Assembly: GCF_002117005.1 (NCBI RefSeq)
Contig: NZ_CP021023.1
Span: 1,922,001-1,986,000, forward strand
Direction of reading: 5' to 3'
Length of the DNA stretch: 64,000 bases
Origin: Sedimentisphaera salicampi
GTDB taxonomy: Bacteria > Planctomycetota > Phycisphaerae > Sedimentisphaerales > Sedimentisphaeraceae
Shown here: positions 44,074 through 52,325 of the stretch, piece after piece
Layout: every line of letters begins with the position of its first letter
How positions within the stretch are numbered: the first letter of the stretch is position 1
The notes under the pieces: model-generated
What the model saw: only the letters and a program-made list of their open reading frames with translations
Databases searched by the model: none
What the model was told of the DNA's origin: nothing
Translations under genes and position numbers: made by a program

Positions 44074-45228
44074 ATGGCAAACGGCAAAACAAAAGGATTC
44101 AGTTCGAATCAAGGAAAAGGCAGCAATAAGCCTTTATACGAACAGTTAAAGCAGCGTCTTAAAGACACTATCCAGTCAGAGCGGCTCAAAGCAGGCGATC
44201 GCCTTCCCCCTATTTATCTGCTTTCCCGAGAGTGGGATGTAAATTACCGCACCTTGCGGTCAGCCTTCGAATTACTGGAAAATGAAGGCTTGATTTCTTA
44301 TGAAACTAATAAAGGCGCAGTTGTCCTTGATAATTCTGAGAAGGCTTCAAGAGTATCAATCAGTTATATCAGGTGGCAGAGAGATTCATTCTGTGTCGCT
44401 TTGTATGAAGGGATAAACAGATTTTGCGAGGAGCATAATGTTGAGCTGACTATGATTGATGCTACCAATTCGCATGATTTGTTTATTAATGCTATTTTGA
44501 ATCCCCCTAATGATTCTCAGGGGCTTTTAATAGTACCAGAAATTCTTCCGGAATATAAAGATGCTGTTAAGCAGGTTATTTCTAAGGGCAAAAAGGTCGT
44601 TTTTCTCGACCGCCTAATACCCGGGATCGAAACGAGTTCTGTCTCTGCCGACCATTTTACCGGCGCATACAAGGCGTGCAGTCATTTGCTTGAAACTCAT
44701 CACTGCCCTGTGGGCTATATTGGTTATGTTCACGCACCTACTTCTTGCAAACTTTGGGTTGAAGGATGGCAGGAAGCAATGAGGAATCACAACTATTTTG
44801 ACCATGACCCATATTGCACCGACCTTATGGCTTTCGAAAAAGGGATAACGTATGGCTCTGATAACTTCGAATGCATTAAAGACGCCGCCAGAAGTCTTTT
44901 AGGCAGGATGTCAAAAGAGCAAAGCCCTGTCTGCATCTTTACCGGCAATAACTATGTGGCTAAAGGTGTTTATGAGACCGTTGGAGAATTTGATATGAAA
45001 GTCGGGGAAGATGTATTTCTTGCAAGTATTGGTGAAGGTCCTCTCGGGCAAAGTTTTCCTGTACCGCTCACCACGGTTTTTCTGGACAGTCAGCAGGTTG
45101 GCTATGACGGAGCAAGAGTGCTTTATGACAGGATAACCGGCAATTTAGAGAAATCAGTACACCTGCTCAATCCAGTGGAGCTGAAAATTGAAGAAAGCAG
45201 TGTGGGCAAAAAAATGGCCTCAAAATAG
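44074..45228 (+). CDS. GntR-HTH/LacI-type ligand-binding transcriptional regulator
   Basis: The 384-residue protein has a GntR winged helix in residues about 18-88 (PLYEQLKQRLKDTI, AGDRLPPIYLLSREWDVNYR, LENEGLISYETNKGAVVLD). A periplasmic-binding-protein-like domain of the LacI/GalR kind follows (about 98-375; VVFLDRLIPGIETSSVSADH, GYIGYVHAPTSC, CIFTGNNYVAKGVYETVGEF). Such AraR-like regulators respond to sugars. It faces the UroD/GxGYxYP operon, which it probably controls together with its own gene through the repeated 14-base motif. The start is ATG after GGAGATATC. Confidence 0.88.
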   Translation: MANGKTKGFSSNQGKGSNKPLYEQLKQRLKDTIQSERLKAGDRLPPIYLLSREWDVNYRTLRSAFELLENEGLISYETNKGAVVLDNSEKASRVSISYIRWQRDSFCVALYEGINRFCEEHNVELTMIDATNSHDLFINAILNPPNDSQGLLIVPEILPEYKDAVKQVISKGKKVVFLDRLIPGIETSSVSADHFTGAYKACSHLLETHHCPVGYIGYVHAPTSCKLWVEGWQEAMRNHNYFDHDPYCTDLMAFEKGITYGSDNFECIKDAARSLLGRMSKEQSPVCIFTGNNYVAKGVYETVGEFDMKVGEDVFLASIGEGPLGQSFPVPLTTVFLDSQQVGYDGARVLYDRITGNLEKSVHLLNPVELKIEESSVGKKMASK

Positions 45229-45372
45229 CATAAAATCCGTGATTTTGATGATTTTGAACTCCATTTCGATGGAAAAGAAAAGTCAATGCGCGATAACCTT
45301 CCGTTTAAGATTACTGATAAAACATTTATCCCGATTTATGGTCAATGGGGTGCGGACGGATATGATAAATAA
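45229..45372 (+). pseudogene. Coding remnant after the regulator stop codon
   Basis: Directly after the TAG of the regulator gene, in the same frame, an open stretch of 47 codons reads HKIRDFDDFELHFDGKEKSM, then RDNLPFKITDKTFIPIYGQW and a short end. The amino acid composition looks like the C-terminus of a secreted enzyme, with aromatic and Asp/Gly-rich segments, and has no start codon or ribosome binding site of its own. I cannot name the parent family. More broken frame follows to about 45450. The 310-bp gap before the phosphoesterase gene is therefore probably gene debris. Confidence 0.35.
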
Positions 45373-45538
45373 CAGTTTTTGAATAAAAATGTTGAAAGGG
45401 CGCCCAAGACTTCTCGGTATTTATTACTCAAACAGGGCAATGAAGAATACTGATTTCATTTCGGGCAGCCTTCAAGCTTATATTCGGAATTGAAAATAAT
45501 TTGGAACTAATCTTTAAGCTAAAATTATGGGAGTTAGA

Positions 45539-47377
45539 ATGAGCCTATTAATGGACAGAAGAGACTTTATGAAAACTGTTGGAATTGGGACAGCTGCCTC
45601 AATGATGCCGAAATTTGCAATCGCAAGGCCGCTTGGTATAGATAAGAAGTGGGACGGCATCAGCAATCCGCATCCGGAATTGAAAAAGATAGGCAATAAG
45701 TTCTCATTTGCAATTAATGCTGACCCTCAGGTTGGTTATTATGAACACGACACGGGCGTATATCTGCATTGCAATAACAATATTTCTAACACTGTTAAAC
45801 AGCTCAATGCAAGAAAACCGAACATCGATTTCCTGGTCTATCTTGGTGATGTGGTGAACGTGCCTGATGAGCGTTCCTTCGACAACTTCTACAAAAGGAA
45901 TTCAGACTTTAACGGGCTAACAGTGGTAAACCATGGTAATCACGACACAAGCCCGCCTTATACGAGATTTCGTGATTATGAGGAAAAAATCAATGGGATT
46001 CGCTCTGTTTACTACTCTTTCGATGTGGGAAAATGGCATTTTATTACCATACCTGCCAATATAGAGTTCGGAAACTACGATAACCTTGAAGTTAAAGAAC
46101 CGATGCTTAAGTGGTTTAAGGAAGATTTGAAGAAAAATAAGGATCGTCCGACAATAGTTTTTGTTCATATTCATATTATGCCCCAAGGATTGACACAACT
46201 GGAATGGTATACCCACACTCCCGGGCTCAAAAAAGAACTGATCAACGCTATGGCCGAACACGGGAATGTAAAATACTGTCTGAACGGCCATGTTCATAAC
46301 GGGATAAAGGTTGCCCTTAAAACTGCCTGGACATATAAGGGCATTAATTTTATTACTATGCCCTCAGGCACTCCTCCGCGTCCTTTCGGGGAGGAATTTC
46401 CAAAATTTGCCGAGGGACTGGAAAAGGGAGGCTATTATACAATAGTTGATATAGACAATGAGGAGATAAAATTTACCAGCCGAAATGTTTACTCAGAGGG
46501 TGAATTTGTTTATCCTGAAAAATTCAAGGAGTTTTCAAAAGATATCGAACCGCGTATGATGTCTAAATTGATTGATCTGCCGGCAAAACCCAAACTAGAA
46601 AATGGAAGCTTTGCAAACGGTCTTGCCGGATGGTCAATTCCATACAGATATAACTGCGATGGCCCTGAAACCGGATTTCAAAATGAATGGAGAATGAAAC
46701 ATAAAAAAGATGGTCGCTACTCAGGCTACGTTTACACAAAACCATTAGGCAAACACTGGCTGCAGGACGAATACAATGAATTCTATCAGATAGTTGAGGC
46801 CCCGGGAGATGCGCCGCTGTTCAAAGGAAGCTATTTTCTTGAAGAAGCTTTTGAAAAAGGCGGCGGATACTACCGCATTATTGCCGTTTCAGGGAATGAA
46901 GGAAAGGATAACGGCAATTATGAATTCATCATGGAATTTGATTTTGTGAAATCTGAACATGAATATGAATACGATTATTATCCGCGTGCTATGGGATATA
47001 CTATTTCGGGCGAAGTGTCAAGCTGGCTTTATTTTCAGCGGTCAGCCAAACGTAAAAAAGGGTTCTTTATCGATGTGCCTCTTGAATCGGGGAAATGGCA
47101 TAATATTCAGGCTAATATCGCTCAAATCTACGACAAAGCAACTGGAAAGCCGGGTGCCTATAAAAAACTTAATATTTCCCGTTTTATTATTGCAGCTGGT
47201 ACAGTATGCATAAAAGACGTGGAAAAAGGTGCTGGTGCATTCTTTGATAAAATAGAATTAAAGACTGCCGAGGCAGAAGAAAAATCAGCAATCGACGGTA
47301 GCAAACTAATAATTGATGATTCGATATTCGAAACAGTTGCCGGCCAGAAACTGCAGGATTCAATCGATAATCGATAA
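45539..47377 (+). CDS. Tat-exported calcineurin-like metallophosphoesterase
   Basis: From the ATG at 45539, which follows GGGAG by five bases, the product has 612 residues. It has a twin-arginine signal (DRRDFMKTVGIGTAASM). Phosphoesterase motifs follow in order: NADPQVGYY, YLGDVVNVP, VVNHGNHDTS, VFVHIHIMP and CLNGHVHNG. The first motif has Gln in place of His. From about residue 330 a beta-sandwich-like C-terminal domain follows, perhaps carbohydrate- or lipid-binding. The substrate is unknown. It lies downstream of the regulator and gene debris, and a strong hairpin follows at 47397-47443. Confidence 0.83.
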   Translation: MSLLMDRRDFMKTVGIGTAASMMPKFAIARPLGIDKKWDGISNPHPELKKIGNKFSFAINADPQVGYYEHDTGVYLHCNNNISNTVKQLNARKPNIDFLVYLGDVVNVPDERSFDNFYKRNSDFNGLTVVNHGNHDTSPPYTRFRDYEEKINGIRSVYYSFDVGKWHFITIPANIEFGNYDNLEVKEPMLKWFKEDLKKNKDRPTIVFVHIHIMPQGLTQLEWYTHTPGLKKELINAMAEHGNVKYCLNGHVHNGIKVALKTAWTYKGINFITMPSGTPPRPFGEEFPKFAEGLEKGGYYTIVDIDNEEIKFTSRNVYSEGEFVYPEKFKEFSKDIEPRMMSKLIDLPAKPKLENGSFANGLAGWSIPYRYNCDGPETGFQNEWRMKHKKDGRYSGYVYTKPLGKHWLQDEYNEFYQIVEAPGDAPLFKGSYFLEEAFEKGGGYYRIIAVSGNEGKDNGNYEFIMEFDFVKSEHEYEYDYYPRAMGYTISGEVSSWLYFQRSAKRKKGFFIDVPLESGKWHNIQANIAQIYDKATGKPGAYKKLNISRFIIAAGTVCIKDVEKGAGAFFDKIELKTAEAEEKSAIDGSKLIIDDSIFETVAGQKLQDSIDNR

Positions 47378-47396
47378 AAACAAGTAAAGAGCAGAA

Positions 47397-47443
47397 AGAT
47401 AGTCGTCCCTGAATAGTCTATTCTTTTTCAGGGGCGACTATCT
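47397..47443 (+). terminator. Long hairpin after the phosphoesterase gene
   Basis: Two 17-base arms (47397-47413 and 47427-47443) pair with a single mismatch and a 13-base loop that includes a T run. No T tract follows the stem, so it is a structured 3' end rather than a classic terminator. Confidence 0.5.
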
Positions 47444-47574
47444 GTTCATTTCAGAAAACAAAAATATTCACACACCCAAAAACAAAGCCGCCGGCAAGCT
47501 ATGCAAGCCGGCAGCTCCGCGCAATTAGGGGAAACATTTGGATGACAAACCGAATCAATTATTAAACGAGACGT

Positions 47575-47913
47575 TTAATGATCGCACAAATTCGAGCCCG
47601 TTGTAAGGGTGTTATTAAGATATTCCTTAACAACGTTCTCAGGCGTATCAGATTCGGCACCTACTATCACCTCAATATTGTTATCATTGAAAAGCTTCTG
47701 AGCTCTCTGCCCCATGCCTCCGGCTATGATCAGTTCTGCTCCAAGGTCGTGGAGCCATTTCGGCAAAACTCCCGGTTCGTGGGGCGGAGGCTGGGTATAT
47801 TCAGTTTCTTTTATTTCTCTTGAGTTTTTGTCTGCCTCCACAAGCGCAAAACTCTGGCAATGGCCGAAATGGAGGCTCAATTTTCCGTTTACAATGGGCA
47901 GTGCAATTTTCAT
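47575..47913 (-). CDS. Dinitrogenase iron-molybdenum cofactor-binding-type protein (ORP-like locus, last gene)
   Basis: From the ATG at 47911-47913, with GAGGA upstream, this 112-residue protein has the RNaseH-like PF02579 fold seen in NifX, NifY and the C-terminus of NifB. It starts MKIALPIVNGKLSLHFGHCQ; HFG is the characteristic motif. ELIIAGGMGQRAQKLFNDNN follows. It is one of three such proteins in this operon. ORP of Desulfovibrio is in this family and binds a Mo-Cu sulfide cluster. Which of the three is the ORP counterpart cannot be told here. A terminator was not obvious. Confidence 0.85.
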   Translation of the reverse strand: MKIALPIVNGKLSLHFGHCQSFALVEADKNSREIKETEYTQPPPHEPGVLPKWLHDLGAELIIAGGMGQRAQKLFNDNNIEVIVGAESDTPENVVKEYLNNTLTTGSNLCDH

Positions 47914-47934
47914 ATATTCAATCCTCAAATAGTT

Positions 47935-48303
47935 TCAGGTTATTTCTGTTACGGCTTTCTGGTAATTAAGTATTGTTTCTTTAATCGCTGCAATTGCTGT
48001 ATTTGTGCAGCTTTCGAACTCATTTATATCTGCGTATTCGGTGAGCTGGCTTTTGTTTAATGAGTATGCTGTGCTGAGTTTCATTCCCTCAGCCATCTCG
48101 GCCAGGGCTGAGCAGGAAAGCATACATTCTTCGCTGATGTTAGTGATGAAGCCTGCTTTTGCGATTTCTTCATCCCTCACAATGATCCAGAATTCGGCAA
48201 ATCCTCCATCGCCTGAGTACACCCGGGCATTGCCGGAGGCGTTTTTCAGCGGGCCGAAATTCAGCGGCACTCTCTTGCATTTTATTTTAGTATCTGGGAA
48301 CAC
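47935..48303 (-). CDS. Iron-sulfur-scaffold-like (NifU/IscU N-terminal-like) protein
   Basis: The 122-residue product is read from the GTG at 48301-48303, which lies four bases after GGGAGG; a TTG four codons earlier is the alternative. The segment GFITNISEECMLSCSALAEM and the following helix resemble the GCAIS.AS region of IscU/NifU scaffold proteins. The aligned cysteines are Cys in EECML and LSCS. Not all three scaffold cysteines can be matched, so an iron-sulfur scaffold role is inference. The start overlaps the upstream ATPase gene by 22 bp, so it is coupled to the operon. Confidence 0.6.
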   Translation of the reverse strand: MFPDTKIKCKRVPLNFGPLKNASGNARVYSGDGGFAEFWIIVRDEEIAKAGFITNISEECMLSCSALAEMAEGMKLSTAYSLNKSQLTEYADINEFESCTNTAIAAIKETILNYQKAVTEIT

Positions 48304-49157
48304 AATTCCTCCCAAATTTCTTTAATGTTTTTTTTCAGTTCTTCGCTTCCGCTTTCTATAACGCTTTTGCCCTGAACCTGAGCGGCTGTTATCTCTTTTG
48401 TATAAGGCACTTTGCCAACAAAATGACATCCGCTTTCTTCAGCTATTTTTTCAATCTGCTTTGTGTTTTCAGGGTTCAGATCCCATTTATTCACGCATAT
48501 AAACGTAGGTACATCAAAGTGTTTCGTTAGGCTTCTCACCCGCTCAAGGTCGTGTATGCCGGACATTGTAGGCTCTGTTACCACAAGCACAGCGTCTGTG
48601 CCGGTGATGGAGGCGATCACAGGGCAGCCTGTCCCGGGAGGCCCGTCAACAACGATAAGCTCAGAGCTCCTGTTTTGGGCGAGCTTTCTGGCCTCCTCCC
48701 GCACAACGCTGACAAGCTTGCCGGAATTCTCGGCGGCTATCCCCAGCTTCGCATGCACCATCGGGCCGAATCTTGTGTCTGAGATGAACCACTGTCCGCA
48801 GTTGCTGTCTGGGAAATCAACTGCATCTGCAGGGCAGATCTCCACACATACCCCGCAGCCTTCGCACATAGAGCTGTCCACGCGGTATTGCCCCACGTCC
48901 ACTCTGTCGATTGCATCAAAGCGGCATTTCTGCCAGCAGGCCCCGCATCCGAGGCACTTGTCTGCGTCTATTATTGCCTCGTTGCCCGATATGAAATCTG
49001 TTGTCTGCTTGATATTCGGCTCAAGTATCAGGTGCAGATCGGCAGCATCTACATCGCAGTCTGCCAGAACGGATTTCTCGGCAAGTGCTGCAAACGAGCT
49101 TGTAAGGCTTGTTTTGCCGGTTCCGCCTTTTCCGCTTATCACCACTAACTCTTTCAT
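48282..49157 (-). CDS. MinD/CooC-type ATPase with inserted ferredoxin domain (second of pair)
   Basis: This 291-residue P-loop ATPase starts MKELVVISGKGGTGKTSLTS with the deviant Walker A of MinD/ParA. An insert of two 4Fe-4S motifs follows at about residues 68-112 (CLGCGACWQKCRF and CEGCGVCVEICPAD). It continues with LIVVDGPPGTGCPVIASITG and VTEPTMSGIHDLERV. Pairs of such ATPases are the conserved core of the ORP locus, where they are Orp3/Orp4-type. ATP binding probably drives cluster assembly or complex formation. Its start overlaps the end of the partner ATPase by 4 bp. Confidence 0.88.
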   Translation of the reverse strand: MKELVVISGKGGTGKTSLTSSFAALAEKSVLADCDVDAADLHLILEPNIKQTTDFISGNEAIIDADKCLGCGACWQKCRFDAIDRVDVGQYRVDSSMCEGCGVCVEICPADAVDFPDSNCGQWFISDTRFGPMVHAKLGIAAENSGKLVSVVREEARKLAQNRSSELIVVDGPPGTGCPVIASITGTDAVLVVTEPTMSGIHDLERVRSLTKHFDVPTFICVNKWDLNPENTKQIEKIAEESGCHFVGKVPYTKEITAAQVQGKSVIESGSEELKKNIKEIWEELCSQILK

Positions 49158-50002
49158 TTGCTCACCTCCGCTGCTGTCTGTTCTATCTCGCTGATAAGCC
49201 CTTTGAGCTTGTCTTCGAGGCCCGGTACCGAATCCACCATATCCGCTCCCTTGGAATAGGCCTCTGCGAGCTCTCTCGATTCGGGGATCTCGAGCAGGAG
49301 ATTTATCCCTTCGTTTCTGCAGTATTTCACAACGCGGCCGTCTCCGCTGTCTGAGCGGTTTATCACTACGCCGAACGGGATTTCCAGCTCCCGCACAGTT
49401 TCCACTGCGAGGATAAGGTCGTTGAGCCCGAATGGGGTGGGCTCTGTTACGAGTATAACAAAATCCACGTCTTTCACTGCGGTAATCATCGGGCAGGAAT
49501 TCCCTGGCGGACAGTCTATAATATTCAGGGCATCTTCCCTGATGTATTTTTTAACTTCCCTTATCACCGGCGGAGCCATCGCATTTCCGATATCCAGAAG
49601 CCCCTCTGCAGTGCTGATTGTGCCTGTTTCTCCAACGGCAATCGAACCAGCCTTCCTTCCCACTTCCGTTATCGCCTTGGCCGGGCACACCATCTCGCAG
49701 CCCCCGCAGCCATGGCACAGCTCCGGAAAAACTATCGGTTTCCCGCCTGCTATTGCTATTGCGTTGAAGTTGCAGAATTCTGCACATTTCCCGCACCCGT
49801 CGCAGCGGTCTTTATCCACCTCAGGGACGGGAGTTTTAACGCTCACGTAATTTATAATATCCGGCTTTAGGAAAATATTCCCGTTGGGCTCCTCGACATC
49901 GCAGTCGAGATAAACCGATGGGCCTTCATAGGCCCTGGCCAAAGATACCGACAGGGTTGTCTTGCCGGTGCCGCCTTTTCCTGATGCTACAGCTAAACGC
50001 AT
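49154..50002 (-). CDS. MinD/CooC-type ATPase with inserted ferredoxin domain (first of pair)
   Basis: This 282-residue partner of the ATPase at 48282 starts MRLAVASGKGGTGKTTLSVS. It has two 4Fe-4S motifs at about residues 66-113 (CDGCGKCAEFCNFN and CHGCGGCEMVCPAK), then NIIDCPPGNSCPMITAVKDV and VTEPTPFGLNDL. The inserted ferredoxin sits between the Walker A half and the Walker B half, as is standard in this family. It overlaps the DUF89 gene upstream by 10 bp and the second ATPase by 4 bp. The two probably form a heterodimer. Confidence 0.9.
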   Translation of the reverse strand: MRLAVASGKGGTGKTTLSVSLARAYEGPSVYLDCDVEEPNGNIFLKPDIINYVSVKTPVPEVDKDRCDGCGKCAEFCNFNAIAIAGGKPIVFPELCHGCGGCEMVCPAKAITEVGRKAGSIAVGETGTISTAEGLLDIGNAMAPPVIREVKKYIREDALNIIDCPPGNSCPMITAVKDVDFVILVTEPTPFGLNDLILAVETVRELEIPFGVVINRSDSGDGRVVKYCRNEGINLLLEIPESRELAEAYSKGADMVDSVPGLEDKLKGLISEIEQTAAEVSK

Positions 50003-50883
50003 TGCTCTTGGCTGCCTTTCTTAATTAACTCTCTGGATGTAACTATCCAATTGCCATATTCGAGTCCATACTTATCAGCAATCACGCTGCATTTAACCTG
50101 AAAGAGAAAATACACGTTCCTTTCGCATTCGTTGAGGGTCTCGAAGTTGCCCTGTCCTTTAGAAATCACCACATCAGCCCTGTTGTAAATATCGAGAAAC
50201 TCCTCACTGCAAGCTGAGAGCACCGTGCCCGGGATGTCTGCTCCGTTTGGAACTATCCTTGCAGCCTTTTCGATGCCGGCCTCAATGGCCTCAAGCTCTG
50301 TGGCATCGTTGATTATCGGGGCTCCCTTCACGGCATAGCTCACCTCAGCACTGCCGGGGAACTGCTCTATCAGGAGCTTATCGAAAACCGTTTCGCCGGC
50401 ATTATCGCCCAGAATAAGCACCTCGCCTGCCTGCTTGATTTCATCATATAGGATATCGACCGCTTCGGAGTCCACAGGCTGATGCTGCACCTTGTCAAAA
50501 GAGGCATCAATTACGCTTTCATCCCAATCTGAACGAGCGCCGAAATCAAGGATATTGCCCGCAATTGCAAAGCGAATCGCCGCCTCGAAAGGCCTCTCGC
50601 TGTCTGCTATGAACCCTTCGGCCTTCCCTGCCGCCTCATTTGCGTGCAGGGTGGATTTTTCTTTGAGCTTCTTGTAGGGATCCGGATTGCCTGTTTCTTC
50701 CCGCACAATCCTGTGTACTGTCTGCGCCATTTCGGGGGGAGTGAGTTCAAGGCTGAAATTTGATGCCGCAAGCAGAACACGCTTTAGAATTTGTTCGATG
50801 GTTTTTTCATCGCTCCCGATCATCCTGCCTGCATCAAGGGCCTGACGCACGAAACAGGGTATGCAGTCCAGTGAAGTCTTCAT
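49993..50883 (-). CDS. DUF89/ARMT1-like protein
   Basis: The 296-residue product has the DUF89 start MKTSLDCIPCFVRQALDAGR with its Cys-x-x-Cys pair. The metal and phosphate site follows around ILGDNAGETVFDKLLI, VVISKGQGNFETL and AVKGAPIINDATELEA. Plant and human relatives are damage-control phosphatases that use a divalent metal. Short bacterial/archaeal members with N-terminal cysteines are uncharacterised. It sits within the ORP-like operon and overlaps genes on both sides (1 bp with the FeMo-cofactor-type gene, 10 bp with the ATPase). A role in cofactor or nucleotide repair for the complex is possible (inference). Confidence 0.85.
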   Translation of the reverse strand: MKTSLDCIPCFVRQALDAGRMIGSDEKTIEQILKRVLLAASNFSLELTPPEMAQTVHRIVREETGNPDPYKKLKEKSTLHANEAAGKAEGFIADSERPFEAAIRFAIAGNILDFGARSDWDESVIDASFDKVQHQPVDSEAVDILYDEIKQAGEVLILGDNAGETVFDKLLIEQFPGSAEVSYAVKGAPIINDATELEAIEAGIEKAARIVPNGADIPGTVLSACSEEFLDIYNRADVVISKGQGNFETLNECERNVYFLFQVKCSVIADKYGLEYGNWIVTSRELIKKGSQEQCV

Positions 50884-51245
50884 TAGATCCAGTGTCCTTC
50901 CACGTCTGCCTGAGAGGCTTTGGCGAGTTTTCCCGTTCTGAAAAGGTCTATTGCCTCTTCCACAGTCTGAGCCTGAGTGGTATATACCTCAACGCCTGCC
51001 TGCGAGAGCACATGAAATGCCTTCGGGCCGCAGTGGCCTGTTATAACCGCCTGCACGCCAGCATCAGCGACGTTCTGAGCCGCCTGCACGCCAGCACCTT
51101 GAGCTGCATTGAGGTTTTGAGAGTTATCTTTGTATTCGAGGCTGTGAGTTTCTGTATCGTATATTACAAATCCTGCGGCTCTGCCGAATCTGCGGTCAAC
51201 CGCGCTGCTGTATGTTTTCCCGTTTGCTGTGATTGCTGCTTTCAT
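50883..51245 (-). CDS. Dinitrogenase iron-molybdenum cofactor-binding-type protein (second copy)
   Basis: The 120-residue protein has the PF02579 fold, with start MKAAITANGKTYSSAVDRRF and the FGRAAGFVIYDTETH motif. LNAAQGAGVQAAQNVADAGV and AVITGHCGPKAFHVLSQAGV follow, the usual NifX-type core. It is about 11-12 kDa, close to the size of Desulfovibrio ORP, and this copy resembles ORP-type proteins most in general layout. This is judged by eye only. It ends TAATG, giving a 1-bp overlap with the DUF89 gene. Confidence 0.87.
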   Translation of the reverse strand: MKAAITANGKTYSSAVDRRFGRAAGFVIYDTETHSLEYKDNSQNLNAAQGAGVQAAQNVADAGVQAVITGHCGPKAFHVLSQAGVEVYTTQAQTVEEAIDLFRTGKLAKASQADVEGHWI

Positions 51246-51375
51246 TTCGATTTCCTGTCCAAATGTTTTTTAATTGCATTTTATAAGAGAATCAGGCCCT
51301 CCGGCAGGGGACACCGGAGAACCTAACCTCTGTTATATAGAAAGGGTAAACCGATTCATCTAAACCCTGCATCGG

Positions 51376-51708
51376 TTACTTTAGAGATTCAAGTCTCTTT
51401 TCAATCTGGCTCATCTGTTCTTTGAGCTGGCTTAGATTGTCTTCTAATACCTGCTTCTCAGTTTCCGTATCCATCTGAGGCTGGCCGTAGGCAGGGGCGT
51501 TATAAGCGCCGTATGCCGGGGCCTGATATGCTCCGCGTCCAAAGCCGAAGCCTCTGCCGAGGCCTCTGCCCATTCCGCGTCCGCCGCCTCTGAATCCAAA
51601 ACCGAAACCGTTCATAAATCCCGGTACAGGGTTGCCTGTGCAGTATCCAGCTGCTCTTCCTGTCATTGGCCCGAGTCCTGCCGGGCCTGTTCTGTCTCCT
51701 CTTGGCAT
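51376..51708 (-). CDS. DUF5320-type Gly/Arg-rich small protein
   Basis: From the ATG at 51706-51708, which has AAAGGAGAG upstream, the product has 110 residues. It starts MPRGDRTGPAGLGPMTGRAA, followed by GYCTGNPVPGF, a Gly/Phe/Arg-rich middle and a C-terminal coiled coil (about residues 78-110; EKQVLEDNLSQLKEQMSQIE). This is the DUF5320 pattern. Such proteins nearly always sit next to FeMo-cofactor-type proteins and MinD-type ATPases with ferredoxins in anaerobes. A longer reading frame continues upstream into the previous gene but has no support. The function is unknown, perhaps a complex scaffold. Confidence 0.85.
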   Translation of the reverse strand: MPRGDRTGPAGLGPMTGRAAGYCTGNPVPGFMNGFGFGFRGGGRGMGRGLGRGFGFGRGAYQAPAYGAYNAPAYGQPQMDTETEKQVLEDNLSQLKEQMSQIEKRLESLK

Positions 51709-51736
51709 AATAAACTCTCCTTTCGTAAAGTTTAAT

Positions 51737-52144
51737 TCAAAAATCTTGTCTTCTCTGATTAAACCCTCTTCCCGCTTTGCCTTTCCGCCTTCGCCGGCCG
51801 CCTCTTCCGCGGCAGCCGGGCATAGCAAAGCTTGCGGCAGTGAGGCTGTTGCTGAGCCAGCCTGAGAGCACCTGCTCCACATCGCCGGCAATAAATCCCA
51901 GCACCTCAATCCCGCTGCTGAGGGCAAATTCCTGAGCAGGCCAGGAAATAGCTCCGCAGATTAAGTGATCTACTCCTGCTTCCGCCAGGAACGAAACCTT
52001 CTCAAACGGGCTCGTTTCCGGCAGAACTACTTCACTTCTTGAAAGCTCACTGCCTTCCGGCGAAACGTCGATTATTACCGCTTTGCCGGCGGCATCAAAT
52101 ACCGGAGCAATCCGGCCTGCCCATATTGTAATTGCTAATTTCAT
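51737..52144 (-). CDS. Dinitrogenase iron-molybdenum cofactor-binding-type protein (first gene of operon)
   Basis: The 135-residue protein has the PF02579 start MKLAITIWAGRIAPVFDAAG, then FLAEAGVDHLICGAISWPAQ. Its tail is very basic (CRGRGGRRRRKGKAGRG, about residues 110-126). The tail is typical of the ORP-neighbour relatives and may bind nucleic acid or acidic partners. It is the first gene of the ORP-like operon. Its start lies only about 15 bases after a sigma-54-type promoter, with almost no leader and no clear ribosome binding site. Confidence 0.85.
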   Translation of the reverse strand: MKLAITIWAGRIAPVFDAAGKAVIIDVSPEGSELSRSEVVLPETSPFEKVSFLAEAGVDHLICGAISWPAQEFALSSGIEVLGFIAGDVEQVLSGWLSNSLTAASFAMPGCRGRGGRRRRKGKAGRGFNQRRQDF

Positions 52145-52158
52145 ACCGCTGTTGTTTA

Positions 52159-52174
52159 TACAATAGCTGTGCCA
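52159..52174 (-). promoter_or_regulatory. Sigma-54 (-24/-12) promoter of the ORP-like operon
   Basis: On the minus strand the sequence is TGGCACAGCTATTGTA, matching the consensus TGGCAC-N5-TTGCA with one change in the -12 box. The gene next to it encodes a sigma-54 activator. A direct repeat GCAACG (52279-52284 and 52295-52300) lies about 105-140 bases upstream, the usual distance for the activator site; this part is weak. Confidence 0.65.
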
Positions 52175-52325
52175 AATGGGCGAAGAAATATGAGAAAATG
52201 CGTAAGATGTTAATTATAATGCTTTTATAAAAGGAGATGGATGAAGAGCTTATTAAAAGTTTTGGCTGAGCAGGTGCAGCAACGCTACTTTAACGCAACG
52301 GGTCAGTAGCAAAAATGCAACTGTG

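Noticed and set aside
51709-51927. Upstream extension of the DUF5320 gene to 51927
   Set aside because: The extension lies inside the neighbouring FeMo-cofactor-type gene in another frame, and the ATG at 51706-51708 has a strong ribosome binding site.
47575-52144. Nitrogen fixation gene cluster
   Set aside because: The PF02579 proteins are small NifX-like forms, but no nifHDK, nifB or nifEN is present; the paired ferredoxin-MinD ATPases point to an ORP-type locus.
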